The notes under the pieces were generated by a model that was given only the letters and a program-made list of their open reading frames with translations, was not told where the DNA came from and made no database searches. Below, piece after piece: positions 1-10,342 of a DNA stretch of 64,000 nucleotides. Source of the DNA: Drosophila miranda (lineage: Eukaryota; Arthropoda; Insecta; Diptera; Drosophilidae); NCBI RefSeq assembly GCF_003369915.1, contig NW_022881614.1, positions 25,336,336 to 25,400,335 of the forward strand, given 5' to 3'. Both the position numbers and the translations under genes were made by a program. Numbering within the stretch: position 1 is the stretch's first letter; each line of letters starts with the position of its first letter.

Positions 1-241
1 GATTGCTGAATCTGGATCAGATCAGATCATTTTTATAGCCAAAAAGAACAAATCAATTTGCACTGGCTACGCAGCACCCGACGTCACGCTCAGACTGATT
101 TTCTGTCTCTCTCGCACGCACTCCTTGTCGTGTAGTTTAATATTAGCGGCGTCTGCCGGAGGAGAGCCATACTGACTTAGTATCGGGTATAACTGTAGAG
201 TTGCGGTGTCTGCAGCAACTCACAACGTTCCCCCTCGTTTT
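1..241 (+). mobile_element. Helitron fragment (INE-1/DINE-1 type), 3' part, cut by window start
   Basis: This is the 3' end of the same repeat found complete at 434-1514, 13491-14607, 36007-37116 and 37133-38244. It contains the conserved terminal block: the TAGTATCGGGTATAAC stretch, then a GC-rich hairpin whose arms are GAGTTGC and GCAACTC, then the end CCCCCTCGTTTT. The 5' part lies outside the window. The 190 bp between this copy and the next holds nothing I recognise. Confidence 0.85.
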
Positions 242-433
242 GGACTACAGAGGTACCACTAGTCTAAACAGAGCAGGTCATTGACGCTCACATTTCAAAA
301 ACAACATACACAGCATGTGCATGACGAGGCACATTGATGCTTGAATCGAGATTTACCGAAAGGGTCTTATGTTGTTGTTGTGGGAAATATTTGCTCTTCT
401 AGTAAGGAATGTGCCGAAAAGAAACTGCATACT

Positions 434-1514
434 TTTTATACCCGATACTCAAAATGAGTATTGGGGTATATTAGATTTGTGGTAAAAGTGGATGTGTGTA
501 ACGTCCAGAAGGAATCGTTTCCGACCCCATACTTGATCAGCATCAATAGCCGAGTCGATTGAGCCCTGTCTGTCTGTCCGTCCGTCCGTCCCCTTCAGCG
601 CCTAGTGTTCAAAGACTATAAGAGCTAGAGCAACGAGGTTTTGGATCCAGACTTCTGTGATATGTCACTGCTACAAAAATATTTCAAAACTTCGCCCCGC
701 CCACTTCCGCCCCCACAAAGGACGAAAATCTGTGGCATCCACATTTTTAAAGATACGAAAAAACCAAAAACGCAGAATCGGTGAGGATGACCACATCTTC
801 TACAGTGCAAAATCTGAACCAGATCGTATAATGATTATAGCCAGAATCAAGAAAACAATTTCATTCTTTCTCGCTCTGTATCTCTCTAACACACAGGTTT
901 CATGGTCGGTTTTGTCAATTGCAAAATATGAGTTCAAGGATCTCAGAACCTATAAGAGCCAGAGCAACCAAATTTGGTATCCACACTCCTGTGATATCGG
1001 ACCTTGACCGTTTCGTGTCCAAATTTCGCCACACCCCCTTCCGCCCCCGCAAAGGATGAAAATCTGGGGCATCCACAAATCTCAGAGACTATTAAGGCTA
1101 GAGTAACCAAATTTGGTATCCGCACTTCTGTTAGATCTCACTATAAAACGTATATCTCAGAATTTCGCCCCACCCCCTTCCGCCCCCACAAAAGACGAAA
1201 ATCTGTTGCATCCACAATATTGCACATTCGAGAAAACTAAAAACGCAGAATCATAGATAATGACCATATCTATCAGATTGCTGAATCTGGATCAGATCGG
1301 ATCATTTTTGTAGCCAAAAGCAAGAAATCAATTTTCAGTGGCTACGCAGCGCCCGACGTCACGCTCAGACTGATTTTCTGTCTCTCTCGCACGCACTCTT
1401 TGTCGTGTGGTTCAATATTAGCGGCGTCTGCCGCAGGAGAGCCATACTGACTTAGTATCGGGTATAACTGTAGAGTTGCGGTGCAACAGCAACTCACAAC
1501 GTTCCACCTCGTTT
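434..1514 (+). mobile_element. Helitron, INE-1/DINE-1 (SGM/ISX/ISY-like) nonautonomous copy
   Basis: A near full-length copy. It starts with TATACCCGATACTC followed by a short palindrome, has a run of CTGT/CCGT tetranucleotides near 565-595, then three diverged internal repeats of about 150 bp, each with a TTCGCC..CCGCCCCC core, and ends with the terminal hairpin and CCTCGTTTT. The 5' TATACCCGATACT recurs inverted near the 3' end as AGTATCGGGTATA, the subterminal inverted repeat known in DINE-1 elements. There is no transposase, as is usual for this family. Relative to sister copies it has lost about 14 bp near 530. It ends about 55 bp from the Cp1 stop codon and so probably lies in or next to the Cp1 3' UTR. 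The family name is recognition, not a search. Confidence 0.8.
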
Positions 1515-1569
1515 TTTTTGTGTGTATCATAAAGGGGATGTGTTTCTGGGGGAGTACATCGGGGCCCGA

Positions 1570-4500
1570 CTAGACCAGAGGATAGCTGGATGCAGAGGCA
1601 ATGCCGCACTGGTTCTCCTTGTTGCGCAACATCTTGATGAAGCCCTTGTCGCCCCAGGTGGTTCCCCAAGTGTTCTTCACCAGCCAGTAGTCCTCGCCAG
1701 ACTCATCGGTGCCAAAGCCCACAACCAGAACTCCGTGATCCAAGTTCTGGGCATCGCACGCGGGTTCGTTGTAGACGCCCTCGGAGTAGAACTGGAACGA
1801 CTCGTGAGAGGCATCGATGGCAACGGCGACGGGTCCAATGGTGGCCACTGCCTCCGCCATCTTCTTCTCATTGCCCTGGGGAATGTCAACGAATCCGCGA
1901 TCTGTGGCTCCGATCGTGCCCTTGTTGAAGTGGCAAGAGTCATCGATGGCCTCATAGGGATAGGACTTCTCGGTGTCGATGCCGCCGTTGTCCTTGATGT
2001 ATCGGAAGGCGTTGTCCATGAGACCGCCATTGCAGCCGTTGTTGCCATACTTCGTCGAGCAGTCAACCAGATTCTGCTCGGATAGAGACACCAGCACGCC
2101 CGACTTGCGGTAATGCTGTCCCTCCAAGGCACCGGTGCTGGAGAAGGCCCAGCAGTTGCCGCAGTGACCCTGATCCTTGACATCGGTGACAGCGCCCTTG
2201 GTGCTCCAGTCCACTTGCTTTGGCAGGGTCACATGTTCCGGCGAGATAAAGGTCACACCCTTGAAGCTCTCATCGGCGTTACTGCAATAATATATATATA
2301 CATAAGCTCCTTAGTCTTTCTTTCGAGGGGGTACGAAACACTTACCGCAGCTGCTTGTGCAGGGTGTAGTTGAAGCCGTTCATTGTGGAGTAGAACTCGT
2401 GGTGCAGCATATCTGCATACTTGTTGACGGCCATCTTGAAACTCACCGCGCCGGTGGCCCATAGCTGGTTATGCTTGGCGATCTTGTGCTTATTCTCATT
2501 GAAGATCTTCAGCCGGAAGCGCTCCTCAGTCTCGTCCTGGTAGTTCTTGCGGTGCTCCAGCTGTGGATGGCAACACACATAATTGAATATACATACATAT
2601 AGCATGTGTAGTAGTAGTCCCGGTATGGCCCTTATCGCCAGGTTTCCCTTCTTATCGAGACAATGTTTTAATAAATCAATATTCAAGTCACGCTATGGTA
2701 GTACGATTAGATACGACGTTGCCTACAGCTCTCGAGTAGAATGCATTTGGACTGTTGGGTCTAGTCGAAAATGTGGAAAATGTATAAAATCTGGCATTTA
2801 CGTAAATTGTATTTACGATCCCCCTCCCATCTCTCAGCTATTAAATAGTTTCCAATCTTAAGATAACCTTATCACGGACCAACTAACCTGGCACGAGCTG
2901 TCCAAACTGTCTGTGGATAGCCAACAACAGTAGCAGCGTCCATAAACTCAACATCGCCATAAAATTCTTTACGATTGCCGCACTAAAACATCCACAGAAA
3001 CTGCCAAATGGTGTTAATGTTCCGGGTAGTAAACAAACACAGAGCAGCCGTTTCTAGGGAAGAACTTTGGCATGAACAAGAATGCGTTTTTGTATCTGTT
3101 CAAACTATCGCTGCATTGGTCGCCCCATAGGATTGGTTTCGGCGGTTGTTTGTTCTCTAGCCCGCATGTCTTTTTCACAACGGAAATAGAACGAGAGTTC
3201 CACAAATGATAGTGTCAAAGAGCATACTATTGCAATAGAACTCGAACTGTAGATATAGTACATTACAGACGACACAAAACAGCTTTGTTTGCAGTGGAAC
3301 GAACGCGACAGATCATAAATGTATATTTAGATAGCGGAAAATCCATTTAAAATAAAAAACAAATAATGACTGTTAGTTAGGGGCGCACAAAGCCCAGAGA
3401 GTCTTGTGTTCTCAGAACAGACAACAAGTAAATTACAGTGGGAACCAGGCATAATCATAACAGACAGCTTCACCATCACCATGGGACCAGGCAACAATTG
3501 TCGCCCCGAAATGCGGCCAGCCGGATGGTCCCATGTCCATGTCAGTGCGTGTTTCGGATGGCTTGACTCGTATAATTGACATAATTGATACGAATTTCAG
3601 ACAAGCAGCCCCCATCGCTTCCATCTATCCATTCCATCGAGTTCAAGTGGGGAAACCTTTTCACAGCATAAATCGTTAACCGTCCATCGATTTTTTTGTT
3701 TTGTTTTTTCGGACACAGACATTCTAATATACGAGTCTCGATTTGTATAGCAAAATTCACACATTTTTATTGTATATTTTGTAGAAAAATTAATGACGAA
3801 AAAGATGAGCTTAAGGATTTCATTTCATAAAATGTATGCAAACATTGGCCAATCTAACCGGTTGGAGCACCTATGTATGTATGTATGTATATATCCAACT
3901 GCGAAGTTGACAAAACATGCACAGGTACTAATATCATTAACATTGCTGTTTTTGCAAGTCCGCAAAATATTTGCTACTTGTCGATTTTCGGTACGGTGCT
4001 TTTTGTCTTTCTTTCGCATGCTCTTGTTTTTCAGTGAGAGGAGAGCCAAAAGCTCTGTTGCTCTGTGCTCCCTAACACAAACGAAAACAAAGTGCCAATT
4101 TGATAAGCGGAGGCGTGCGTCACACGTCACTACAGTGTTATCCCCCACATCGCTCCCATTAGATTAGTTATTGTGGTTCGTGGTAAGTGTAAGCTTATCA
4201 GAGACAACATGGCAGCTTTGCAACTGTATATATGTATGTAAATTTGCAAGCCACAGACTCTGTAACATAAGACTGTACAGCGATTAAAGTTCCACTGGGA
4301 CATGACTAAAAACCATAGCTCGCAAATAACTGTTGACACTTTCGGTGTGTCTGATAAAAACCTCTCATTGACGGACACATTGAGAAAATGGACTGAAAAG
4401 ACCCGATCAAATCTGTTTTTGCTCAACTCGCTCTTCGCTCAAGCAAAGACCGATTTTTCCAGTTCTCTTTTGTTCCTGTTTTTCACTGAGCATCTTGTCG

Positions 4501-5776
4501 CGAGTGAACGAACAAAGTGTCTTTTGCGTATTTATGCGTGCTTGTACGTGTGATGCTTATGGCAACTATCAATTTTTGTGAATTCTATACGGTTTTACTA
4601 TTGGAGCTTAAAATGAATCGTGAAAAGCAAAACGAAAATGTTCGTTTGCCAATTTTGCAAATAAATATACATATTACAATACAATAGCCCAAAAGATGCG
4701 GAAAACATGAATAAATAAACATATACACGAAAAAAAAACTAAAGACACTTTACTCAGACGAAAACCCGAAACACATAACACAAGCGAAGAGACAAAAAGT
4801 GTTCTGCTCAGTGAGAGACCGTGTCTTCGTGGTCTTTTTCGGTTTTGTCAGTGACGAGACAGCAAAGGGAAAAAGTGTTGACCGTCGTTTGCGAGCTATG
4901 CTAAAAACTGAAGCAATGTAGTTTTAATTTGAATTGCGCGGCCTTTTATTTCTCAATCATGGGTAGCACTGTTTTAGGAGTGTGACCATACGATGCAGAG
5001 AACCAAGCAAAACAGCCGTTTGGTTTAACAACAAACACAAAGTGACACAATAATATATAAATGGCGGGAATATTTAAAATTCAAACTAATACTGAAATGA
5101 AATTATAAAATTATAGATAGATTTGTGTAAAGGAAAAACATCCATGGCAATTACATACCCTATCACACTATATCTGTAAAAGTTATTTATAATTATATTA
5201 AGAAATTATTGCGAAAAAAGTAATGCATGGCCGGCTTATCAGTGGCCCAGTCTCAGCTCAAGCCGCAGCTTATCGCTCCGGGCTGACCCGCGTCGGCACC
5301 GTACTGAGTAAAAGTAGGCGGAAAAACGTTCGTCTGTCAGATGACAACGTTTTGCGGATGGGCTAATCGGCGGACATGTGAGCAAGCATGTGACTGACTG
5401 AGTCCAAGACTAGCCTGGACTTATCTGCTGGGCTTTATATAGATAATGCAGCCCAGTGCAGTGCATTCACTCGTGATTCAGCACGCCCCCGAAAGGCAAG
5501 CCCAATCGGCGAAAACATCATATGCAGCGAAAGACAATGAAAAAACAGTCCAACTATGCAAAACAAAACATCAAAAAGATATTAATCATCGTCACAAAGC
5601 CCCCTGCCTTCTGTCACAAAACACTTGCTTAGCTCGGATTTCCTGGGTGACAAATCTCGATCAGAAACAGTACTTACCTTGAAGGTGTGCCATTCCTCCT
5701 GGATGACCTCGGCAAAGGAGACGGCCTGCGCCACTGCCACCAGGGCGAGGAGGGGAAGAATCAATGCTGTCCGCAT
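1570..5776 (-). CDS. Cp1: Cathepsin L-type cysteine protease (Cp1 orthologue)
   Basis: Lysosomal papain-family (C1A) endopeptidase, made as a secreted proenzyme. Coding exons on the minus strand are 5678-5776, 2346-2560 and 1570-2281. Splice phases agree (0, then 2) and give 341 codons plus stop, the length I recall for a D. melanogaster Cp1 isoform. Exon 1 encodes a hydrophobic signal peptide ([18 protein letters not shown]). Exon 2 encodes the I29 propeptide with an ERFNIN-type helix ([19 protein letters not shown]). Exon 3 encodes the protease: catalytic Cys148 in CGNCWAF, His287 in LDHGVLV and Asn308 in KNTWGTTWG. Two near-invariant neighbours differ from the family norm: Asn replaces Ser in CGSCWAF and Thr replaces Ser in NSWG. 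The first intron is 3.1 kb. The gene is open throughout, unlike several neighbours. A Helitron sits just past the stop codon. Confidence 0.95.
2888..2960 (-). other. Possible alternative first coding exon (signal peptide) in Cp1 intron 1
   Basis: On the minus strand an ATG at 2960 opens a short hydrophobic reading frame ([18 protein letters not shown]...) that runs to a good donor, CCAG|GTTAGT, at 2888. It resembles a signal-peptide exon able to splice to the Cp1 propeptide exon at 2560. The exon ends in phase 1 whereas the propeptide exon needs phase 0, so as written the join would be out of frame. It may be a decayed alternative exon or a chance match. Confidence 0.3.
4979..4988 (-). promoter_or_regulatory. 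Motif 1 (M1BP-type) site
   Basis: The minus strand reads TGGTCACACT, an exact match to the known Drosophila core-promoter Motif 1 (YGGTCACACTR) over its first ten positions. It lies inside Cp1 intron 1 on the sense strand of Cp1, so it could mark an internal Cp1 promoter. A single short match. Confidence 0.35.
5436..5469 (+). promoter_or_regulatory. TATA/initiator-like pair, antisense to Cp1
   Basis: TATATAG at 5436-5442 is followed about 31 bp later by TTCACTC, a weak initiator match. TTATC (GATA-factor-like) sites lie just upstream at 5237, 5267 and 5420. Transcription from here would run antisense to Cp1 exon 1. No convincing protein follows it. Confidence 0.25.
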
Positions 5777-5835
5777 TTTTTGTATTAAATCTGTAAAATT
5801 TCACACAATTAGTAAATAAACTTAGCATCATTCAA

Positions 5836-5843
5836 TCACGTGA
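5836..5843. promoter_or_regulatory. CLEAR/M-box palindrome upstream of Cp1
   Basis: The palindrome TCACGTGA lies 60 bp upstream of the Cp1 start codon. This is the core bound by MITF/TFE-family bHLH-Zip factors (Mitf in Drosophila), which drive lysosomal genes from promoter-proximal sites. Its position next to a lysosomal cathepsin gene is what that network predicts. An 8-bp motif can occur by chance, and binding is not shown. Confidence 0.5.
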
Positions 5844-6831
5844 AGTTGTCCAGCTGGCTATGGAGCAAGCAGACACATTTCACGAGATTCCGAAAACATT
5901 GATTGATGCAGGGGCTTTTACGGGATTTGGCTAATAACATTTTAATTGTATGCTGACTAATACAGGGGGCGGATCGCGAGCCAACGAGGGAGTTTTTGCT
6001 TTGTTTTGTTAGTTTAGTTTTCGAATTCGAACAATACCCGCTATCTAATCGGCCATTCCACTTTGTGCCGCTCTTTTCTATCTTCGTGTGTGTATATGCT
6101 GTGTGTGTGTGTGTGGTGTTTAATAGTCTGGTCTGCCATATTTGCTGCAATTGTTTTTGCGATCTTGTGGCTCATTTCGAATACGTGAGAGGCATTTGAT
6201 AAAAATGTTATTATTGGTGCAATCATTTGTGCCAAGTTCGAGGGCTACAAACTGGTTTTGAAACTGATTTCAAGGTGAATCATCTACCCTAACACAGGTG
6301 TTGCAAATAATCGAACGGTAGATAAAGCAAACAGAAAACAAATGAAAAATGAAAATAGGTCAACACAAAGGGGAGGGAAAGCAAAGTGCGTCTGTTTGCT
6401 GATACGAAGAAATGGCCGCCAGCGCAATAAACACCAAACAAAGAAGAGCTAAACAGCAGCGCATCAGAATATGCGGGATGCGGAAAAGAATAGAAACAAC
6501 AAAGCAGCTGACGCTGCGATGCTGCTGGAATGCATTATTTGTTCCAATCAGTTATTGACATACACAAACATAAATATACCAAAGGGACGTGAGGGACAAA
6601 AAGAGCATGACGCAATTTGTTTTAGCAATTTCCCTAATGCGATGCTGTTAATTTGCTGACTCTGGACGTGATTTATAAATTTCAGTTACCACTCGAACTA
6701 CGCCGCTAAAACCGCCACAAAGCACTGTTATTATTGTTTTTATAAGCTACAATCACAATGTACTGTAAATGCAATTATTCAAATATTTAAGTCGTTTCTT
6801 TACTATTCCAAGTCGCAATAGCTCTGCACCC
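5844..6831. other. Cp1 upstream intergenic DNA
   Basis: AT-rich noncoding sequence with a GT microsatellite around 6085-6117. Short open frames here are low-complexity and show no domain. No gene was recognised. Confidence 0.6.
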
Positions 6832-7656
6832 GAAGACTTTTCGTTGTTTAATAAATGTCACCAGAAATTGTTGCTTTGAAGAATAAATTATAGCGTTTGA
6901 CCAATGCTGCACGACCCTCAGAAATACCGTCTTACTTTACAAATATACCGCATATATACTGACGAGCTCAAGTTCCATTTTACATATTCCTCGTTTTTGA
7001 TCTTCCGTCGAATATTACCAGCTATAGAGAACATTTAGCCATGCCCACATAATTTTAACCCATTGATGAATAAATTTTCTACACAATTGGTTAGTTTTTA
7101 GTCCTAGTTTTTATTGTATTTTGACTAAAACAAGGCTTAAACAAAATAGTTCAACAAAAAAACAGTCGCAATGTGGCTGGTATTTGAAGACATGATGCGT
7201 GTATAGGCACTTTTATACCCTATTTCGGAAATTTTAAATGAAGATAAAACGTAATTTATAAAGACCTTTTCTCAAATTGATATGTGTTAGACATATTCAT
7301 TTGTATTATTAGTATCTTGTATATATTTATCTCGATCCTGATACCTACGGAGCCTTGGATGACAAAACTTTTCTCAATTCTATAACATCCTTTTCCCTAG
7401 GGTATGGGAATTAGTGTTGCCGGTATTTATTATTGTCAACCGGTTATTCACCAATAAATACTCGTTTTTTTTCTTCCGTCGAATGTTCCCAGCTATATAG
7501 AACATTTAGCCATGCCCACTTCATTTTATACGATTGATGAATCAATTTTCTACTTGATTTGATTGGCACTGCCGAAGACTTTTCGTGGTTTAATAAATGT
7601 CAGCAGAAATTGTTGCTCCGAATATATAAAATATAGCGTTTGACCAGTGCTGCACC
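6832..7656. repeat. Diverged duplicated blocks in permuted order (A-B...B'-A')
   Basis: Block A at 6832-6913 (starting GAAGACTTTTCG) recurs at 7573-7656. Block B at 7002-7091 (starting CTTCCGTCGAAT) recurs at 7472-7556. Both repeats are direct, but the block order is reversed between the halves. Between the first A and B lies a reverse-oriented copy (6912-7020) of the Motif 6-type module that also occurs upstream of Not1 and of the RRM gene. The copies differ by scattered substitutions, so the duplication is old. Confidence 0.65.
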
Positions 7657-8098
7657 TTATCGATAAAATATACTACCAAAGACTATACAATACCAAGATG
7701 TCGCATGAGGAACAAATGCTTTTTCAATTTTCGTTTGACGCTTCATGGTACGATCGCGCGGGGCTAGTACTTCAATTCTCTTTTACGCTACCTTCGCCTC
7801 CGAAGTGCTACTCGGCTTCGTCAATGCCTCGGTCAGCACGAGCTCGAGCCAACCCAGAAATATGCTTGTAGTTGTGTATATGTGTGTATGTCCTAGGTCG
7901 GCACGGCCATAAACCGGTTTCGCCCGCAGCATATACGGCTTTTAGCTTCACACACAAGCGCACTGGAAGCATGTCGGTGTCTGCGTGCCGAAACCGTAGG
8001 GCAGCGTGGTCGCTGATGTCTTTGGCGCGGCACCGTGGGTCTCAGCCGAAATAGTCAAAAAATTGCATGAGTGCTTTAGATGAATTTAATGTACGCAT
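7657..8098 (+). pseudogene. Degenerate gene-like fragment, left member of an inverted pair
   Basis: Starting near 7680 is a block (AAAGACTATACAATACC... with an ATG at 7698) that recurs in inverted orientation at 19150-19190. A second matching block near 7965-8045, with GATGTCTTTGG, recurs inverted near 18945-19010. The open frame from 7698 stops at 7869 and has no recognisable domain. The LTR retrotransposon is inserted at 8098/18818 between the two inverted members; its target duplication GCAT occupies 8095-8098. Function unknown. Confidence 0.4.
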
Positions 8099-8986
8099 TG
8101 TGAGGAACCGCGGTTCCCACAGGCCGAATTCGACCAAAGCATAGCCGGATAAAGGCGGTGGGACGGTCGGATAAAGGCTGATGGCTGGCTGGATAAGGCG
8201 AAGGTCAGCCCAGATACCCACGGATATCCGGATGCGGCGAAGAGGCCAAGGGCCCCGAGAGGAGAAGTGTCCCGCTCTCGGAGCGAGAGAAACGCGAGAG
8301 GCAGAGGAGACGGCGGGAGCGGGCCGGCAGCGATCCGACGCATGACCAAATATGGGCATGGGATCACGCCACCGGCCAGGCCCCGTTACGAAGGCCGTGG
8401 AAACCAGGAGACGGCGATGGAAAACTACCAACGCCGAGCCGGGGCCCGTCAAGGGGCTATAAAAGAAGGCTGCGGCAACGAAGCGGGTCTCTTTTTCCGT
8501 GGAGAAGTGATCGCGCGCGCACGTTGAAACCCCGCCGAAACGTAAGAGTGATACCCGGTACGGTTCGAAGAAGTGCAGTGAAGTGAATAGCAACAGGAAG
8601 ACAGGCCCCGCCTGCCCCCAGAGTGAGTCTAAGTTAAGAGGTGATCCACAGTTGCCGGCGGAAGCTAAGAGGGGAGTGCGAGACGTAGAGTGCGGATTTG
8701 CGTGGCGGGCCAAAGCAATAGCGGAGGTCAAACTGCCCCAATCATTAGCCTCAACGCGGCCACACCCGACGAGAGCCCACGCGTGGTGGAGATCCATAGA
8801 TAAGCTGAATTGTAGCATCTAGCCCTAAGTCCTAATATAATTACGAATAAAGAGAAATTCGATTAAAGAAAAGGAAGGTCTTATCATTTGTCGTTGGGGG
8901 CAACAATAAAAATACGTTGCGACGAATCGGCCGACCGCTTAGCGAGCCCAGCAAACTCAAGCGAACCAAGAAGCAGGTTCGTTACA
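8099..8986 (+). repeat. 5' LTR
   Basis: Matches 17933-18817 over its whole length with about a dozen substitutions and one short indel cluster (near 8318). TATAAAAG at 8458-8465 is a TATA box, placing the U3/R border near 8490. AATAAA at 8846-8851 is the polyadenylation signal in R. On the minus strand, a long open frame crosses the LTR in both copies. Confidence 0.95.
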
Positions 8987-8988
8987 AC

Positions 8989-9006
8989 TGGCGCCCAACG
9001 TGGGGC
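8989..9006 (+). other. Primer-binding site (tRNA-Lys)
   Basis: TGGCGCCCAACGTGGGGC, two bases downstream of the LTR end, is complementary to the 3' end of Drosophila tRNA-Lys(CUU), the primer used by gypsy-type elements. The tRNA end is from memory. Confidence 0.85.
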
Positions 9007-9055
9007 CTACAACGACAAATAGTAGGACAAAGGGAGGAGAAATATAGACGAGAGA

Positions 9056-10342
9056 ATGGGGAAGGGACAATGGATCCACCGGTTGAGAAAGGAGGAGCTT
9101 GTCCAATGCGGCCACGCCTTCGGCGGGCGGCTGGAGGGCACAGTGGACGAAATGAGAAGAACATTTAAGGAGTGGATGAGGGAACACGAGGATGAGTCGG
9201 AGTGGGCCGATCTGATTGAGGTATGGGAGTGTCGGGCGGACAGGTCCTCGCCGACACCCCGGGCGGACGACAAACAAGGCGCGTACGCGCTGTGGAGGTC
9301 CCCAGTCGACATACAGAGAGAATTGATCGCGAGTCTCTCAGTGCCAATACCGGAACGCTCGCACACAGGGACGCCTAGCAGGCGCCGCCACCAAGGAAGG
9401 GATCGAAGCCGAGAGACCGAAAGAGGGAGAACCGAACCAGCCACCATACGGCCAGCACACCTGGACTACGAGAAACAGGTGAGAGAGTGGTCGTTCCGGT
9501 TCGACGGGACGACGAAGCCTCTCGAGTTCTTGGAGCAGGTCGAGTGGTCCGCCGAGACGTACGGTCTGGATCCGGATCTGATCCCAAGGGCGATGCCGGA
9601 GCTGCTAAAAGGGCGGGCGCTGATGTGGTTCTTGGCGAACAATCGACAGTGGAGAACGTGGAAAGAGTTCTCGTTCAGCTTCCAGGCTTACTTTCTGCCG
9701 CGGGGATATTTTGAGACGTTGCTGCAGGAAGTGAGTATGCGGAAACAGAAATGGGGCGAGCCATTCAAAGAGTATATGGTAGTGATGCAGACACTTATGC
9801 GACCCCTGAAATGTCCCCAAGAGGAGCAAACGGAGCTGATTCGTGAGAATAGCATGCCCGATCTGAGAGCGTATATGAGGCCGCACCGGTGCAAGGACCT
9901 CGACACCATGATGGAACTGGCAGACGAGTTCGAGGCGTTGGAGAGGGACCGCCTAGAGTTCCAACGGGAGAATCCAACCGTGAAAGCCCGGGCAGCGAAT
10001 CCCTTCCACAAGCCAGCCGACACGACGGCATGTCGGCGATGCAAAGACGGCCCGCTGGACGGAGCGGCACGGGAGGAAAGGGGAGCGCGTGTCCTTATGC
10101 CGACACCGACCAACGGCAATATCGAGAACGGATATGTCAAGAATCCGGCCCAGGCGTGCCGAAGGTGTGGGAGCGCGGATCATTGGAGCCGGGAGTGCAA
10201 CGGCCGACCTCTCACCTACTGCTGGAGATGCGGAAAAGTGGGCATCTCGGCATGGCAGTGCTGCAGGAAGACGGGAAACGCCCCGCGACTCACGCCGCGG
10301 AGGGCCGTGCCAGGGTCGCAAGAAACGGTCCCTCAAGCCTAG
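9056..10342 (+). CDS. LTR retrotransposon Gag polyprotein
   Basis: Open frame of 428 codons starting 50 bp after the primer site. A charged N-terminal region is followed by a capsid-like segment (around residues 140-310, with WFLANNRQWRTWKEF and RLEFQRE-type helices) and a zinc-knuckle region near the C terminus. The first knuckle, CRRCGSADHWSREC, fits C-x2-C-x4-H-x4-C. The second, CWRCGKVGISAWQC, lacks the His (Ile instead), either real divergence or the result of a nearby indel. It overlaps the frame of the protease region, which lies in another reading frame, the usual gag-pro frameshift arrangement. Intact in length, but the partner Pol is not. Confidence 0.85.
   Translation: MGKGQWIHRLRKEELVQCGHAFGGRLEGTVDEMRRTFKEWMREHEDESEWADLIEVWECRADRSSPTPRADDKQGAYALWRSPVDIQRELIASLSVPIPERSHTGTPSRRRHQGRDRSRETERGRTEPATIRPAHLDYEKQVREWSFRFDGTTKPLEFLEQVEWSAETYGLDPDLIPRAMPELLKGRALMWFLANNRQWRTWKEFSFSFQAYFLPRGYFETLLQEVSMRKQKWGEPFKEYMVVMQTLMRPLKCPQEEQTELIRENSMPDLRAYMRPHRCKDLDTMMELADEFEALERDRLEFQRENPTVKARAANPFHKPADTTACRRCKDGPLDGAAREERGARVLMPTPTNGNIENGYVKNPAQACRRCGSADHWSRECNGRPLTYCWRCGKVGISAWQCCRKTGNAPRLTPRRAVPGSQETVPQA

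Larger units (their letters stand above)
2961..5677 (-). other. Cp1 intron 1, main part
   Basis: AT-rich noncoding DNA between the first and second Cp1 coding exons. No gene was recognised on either strand. It contains short CATGTATG microsatellites (about 3870-3895), a Motif 1 site at 4979-4988, several GATA-like TTATC sites (near 5237, 5267 and 5420) and a TATA-like sequence pointing in the plus direction at 5436. The GATA-like sites could be enhancers for Cp1, but nothing here proves it. Confidence 0.6.

Noticed and set aside
1522-2085. Plus-strand open frame of 187 codons
   Set aside because: It is antisense to the well-supported Cp1 protease exon and has no domain.
3793-4553. Open frames in Cp1 intron 1 that look protein-length
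   Set aside because: Phe/Ser/Leu-rich translations of T-rich DNA with equally long antisense frames; no motif.
8042-8818. Minus-strand open frame across the 5' LTR, also present in the 3' LTR (17720-18649)
   Set aside because: Its presence in both LTRs follows from LTR identity. It has no recognised motif, starts inside U5 and ends in unrelated flank.
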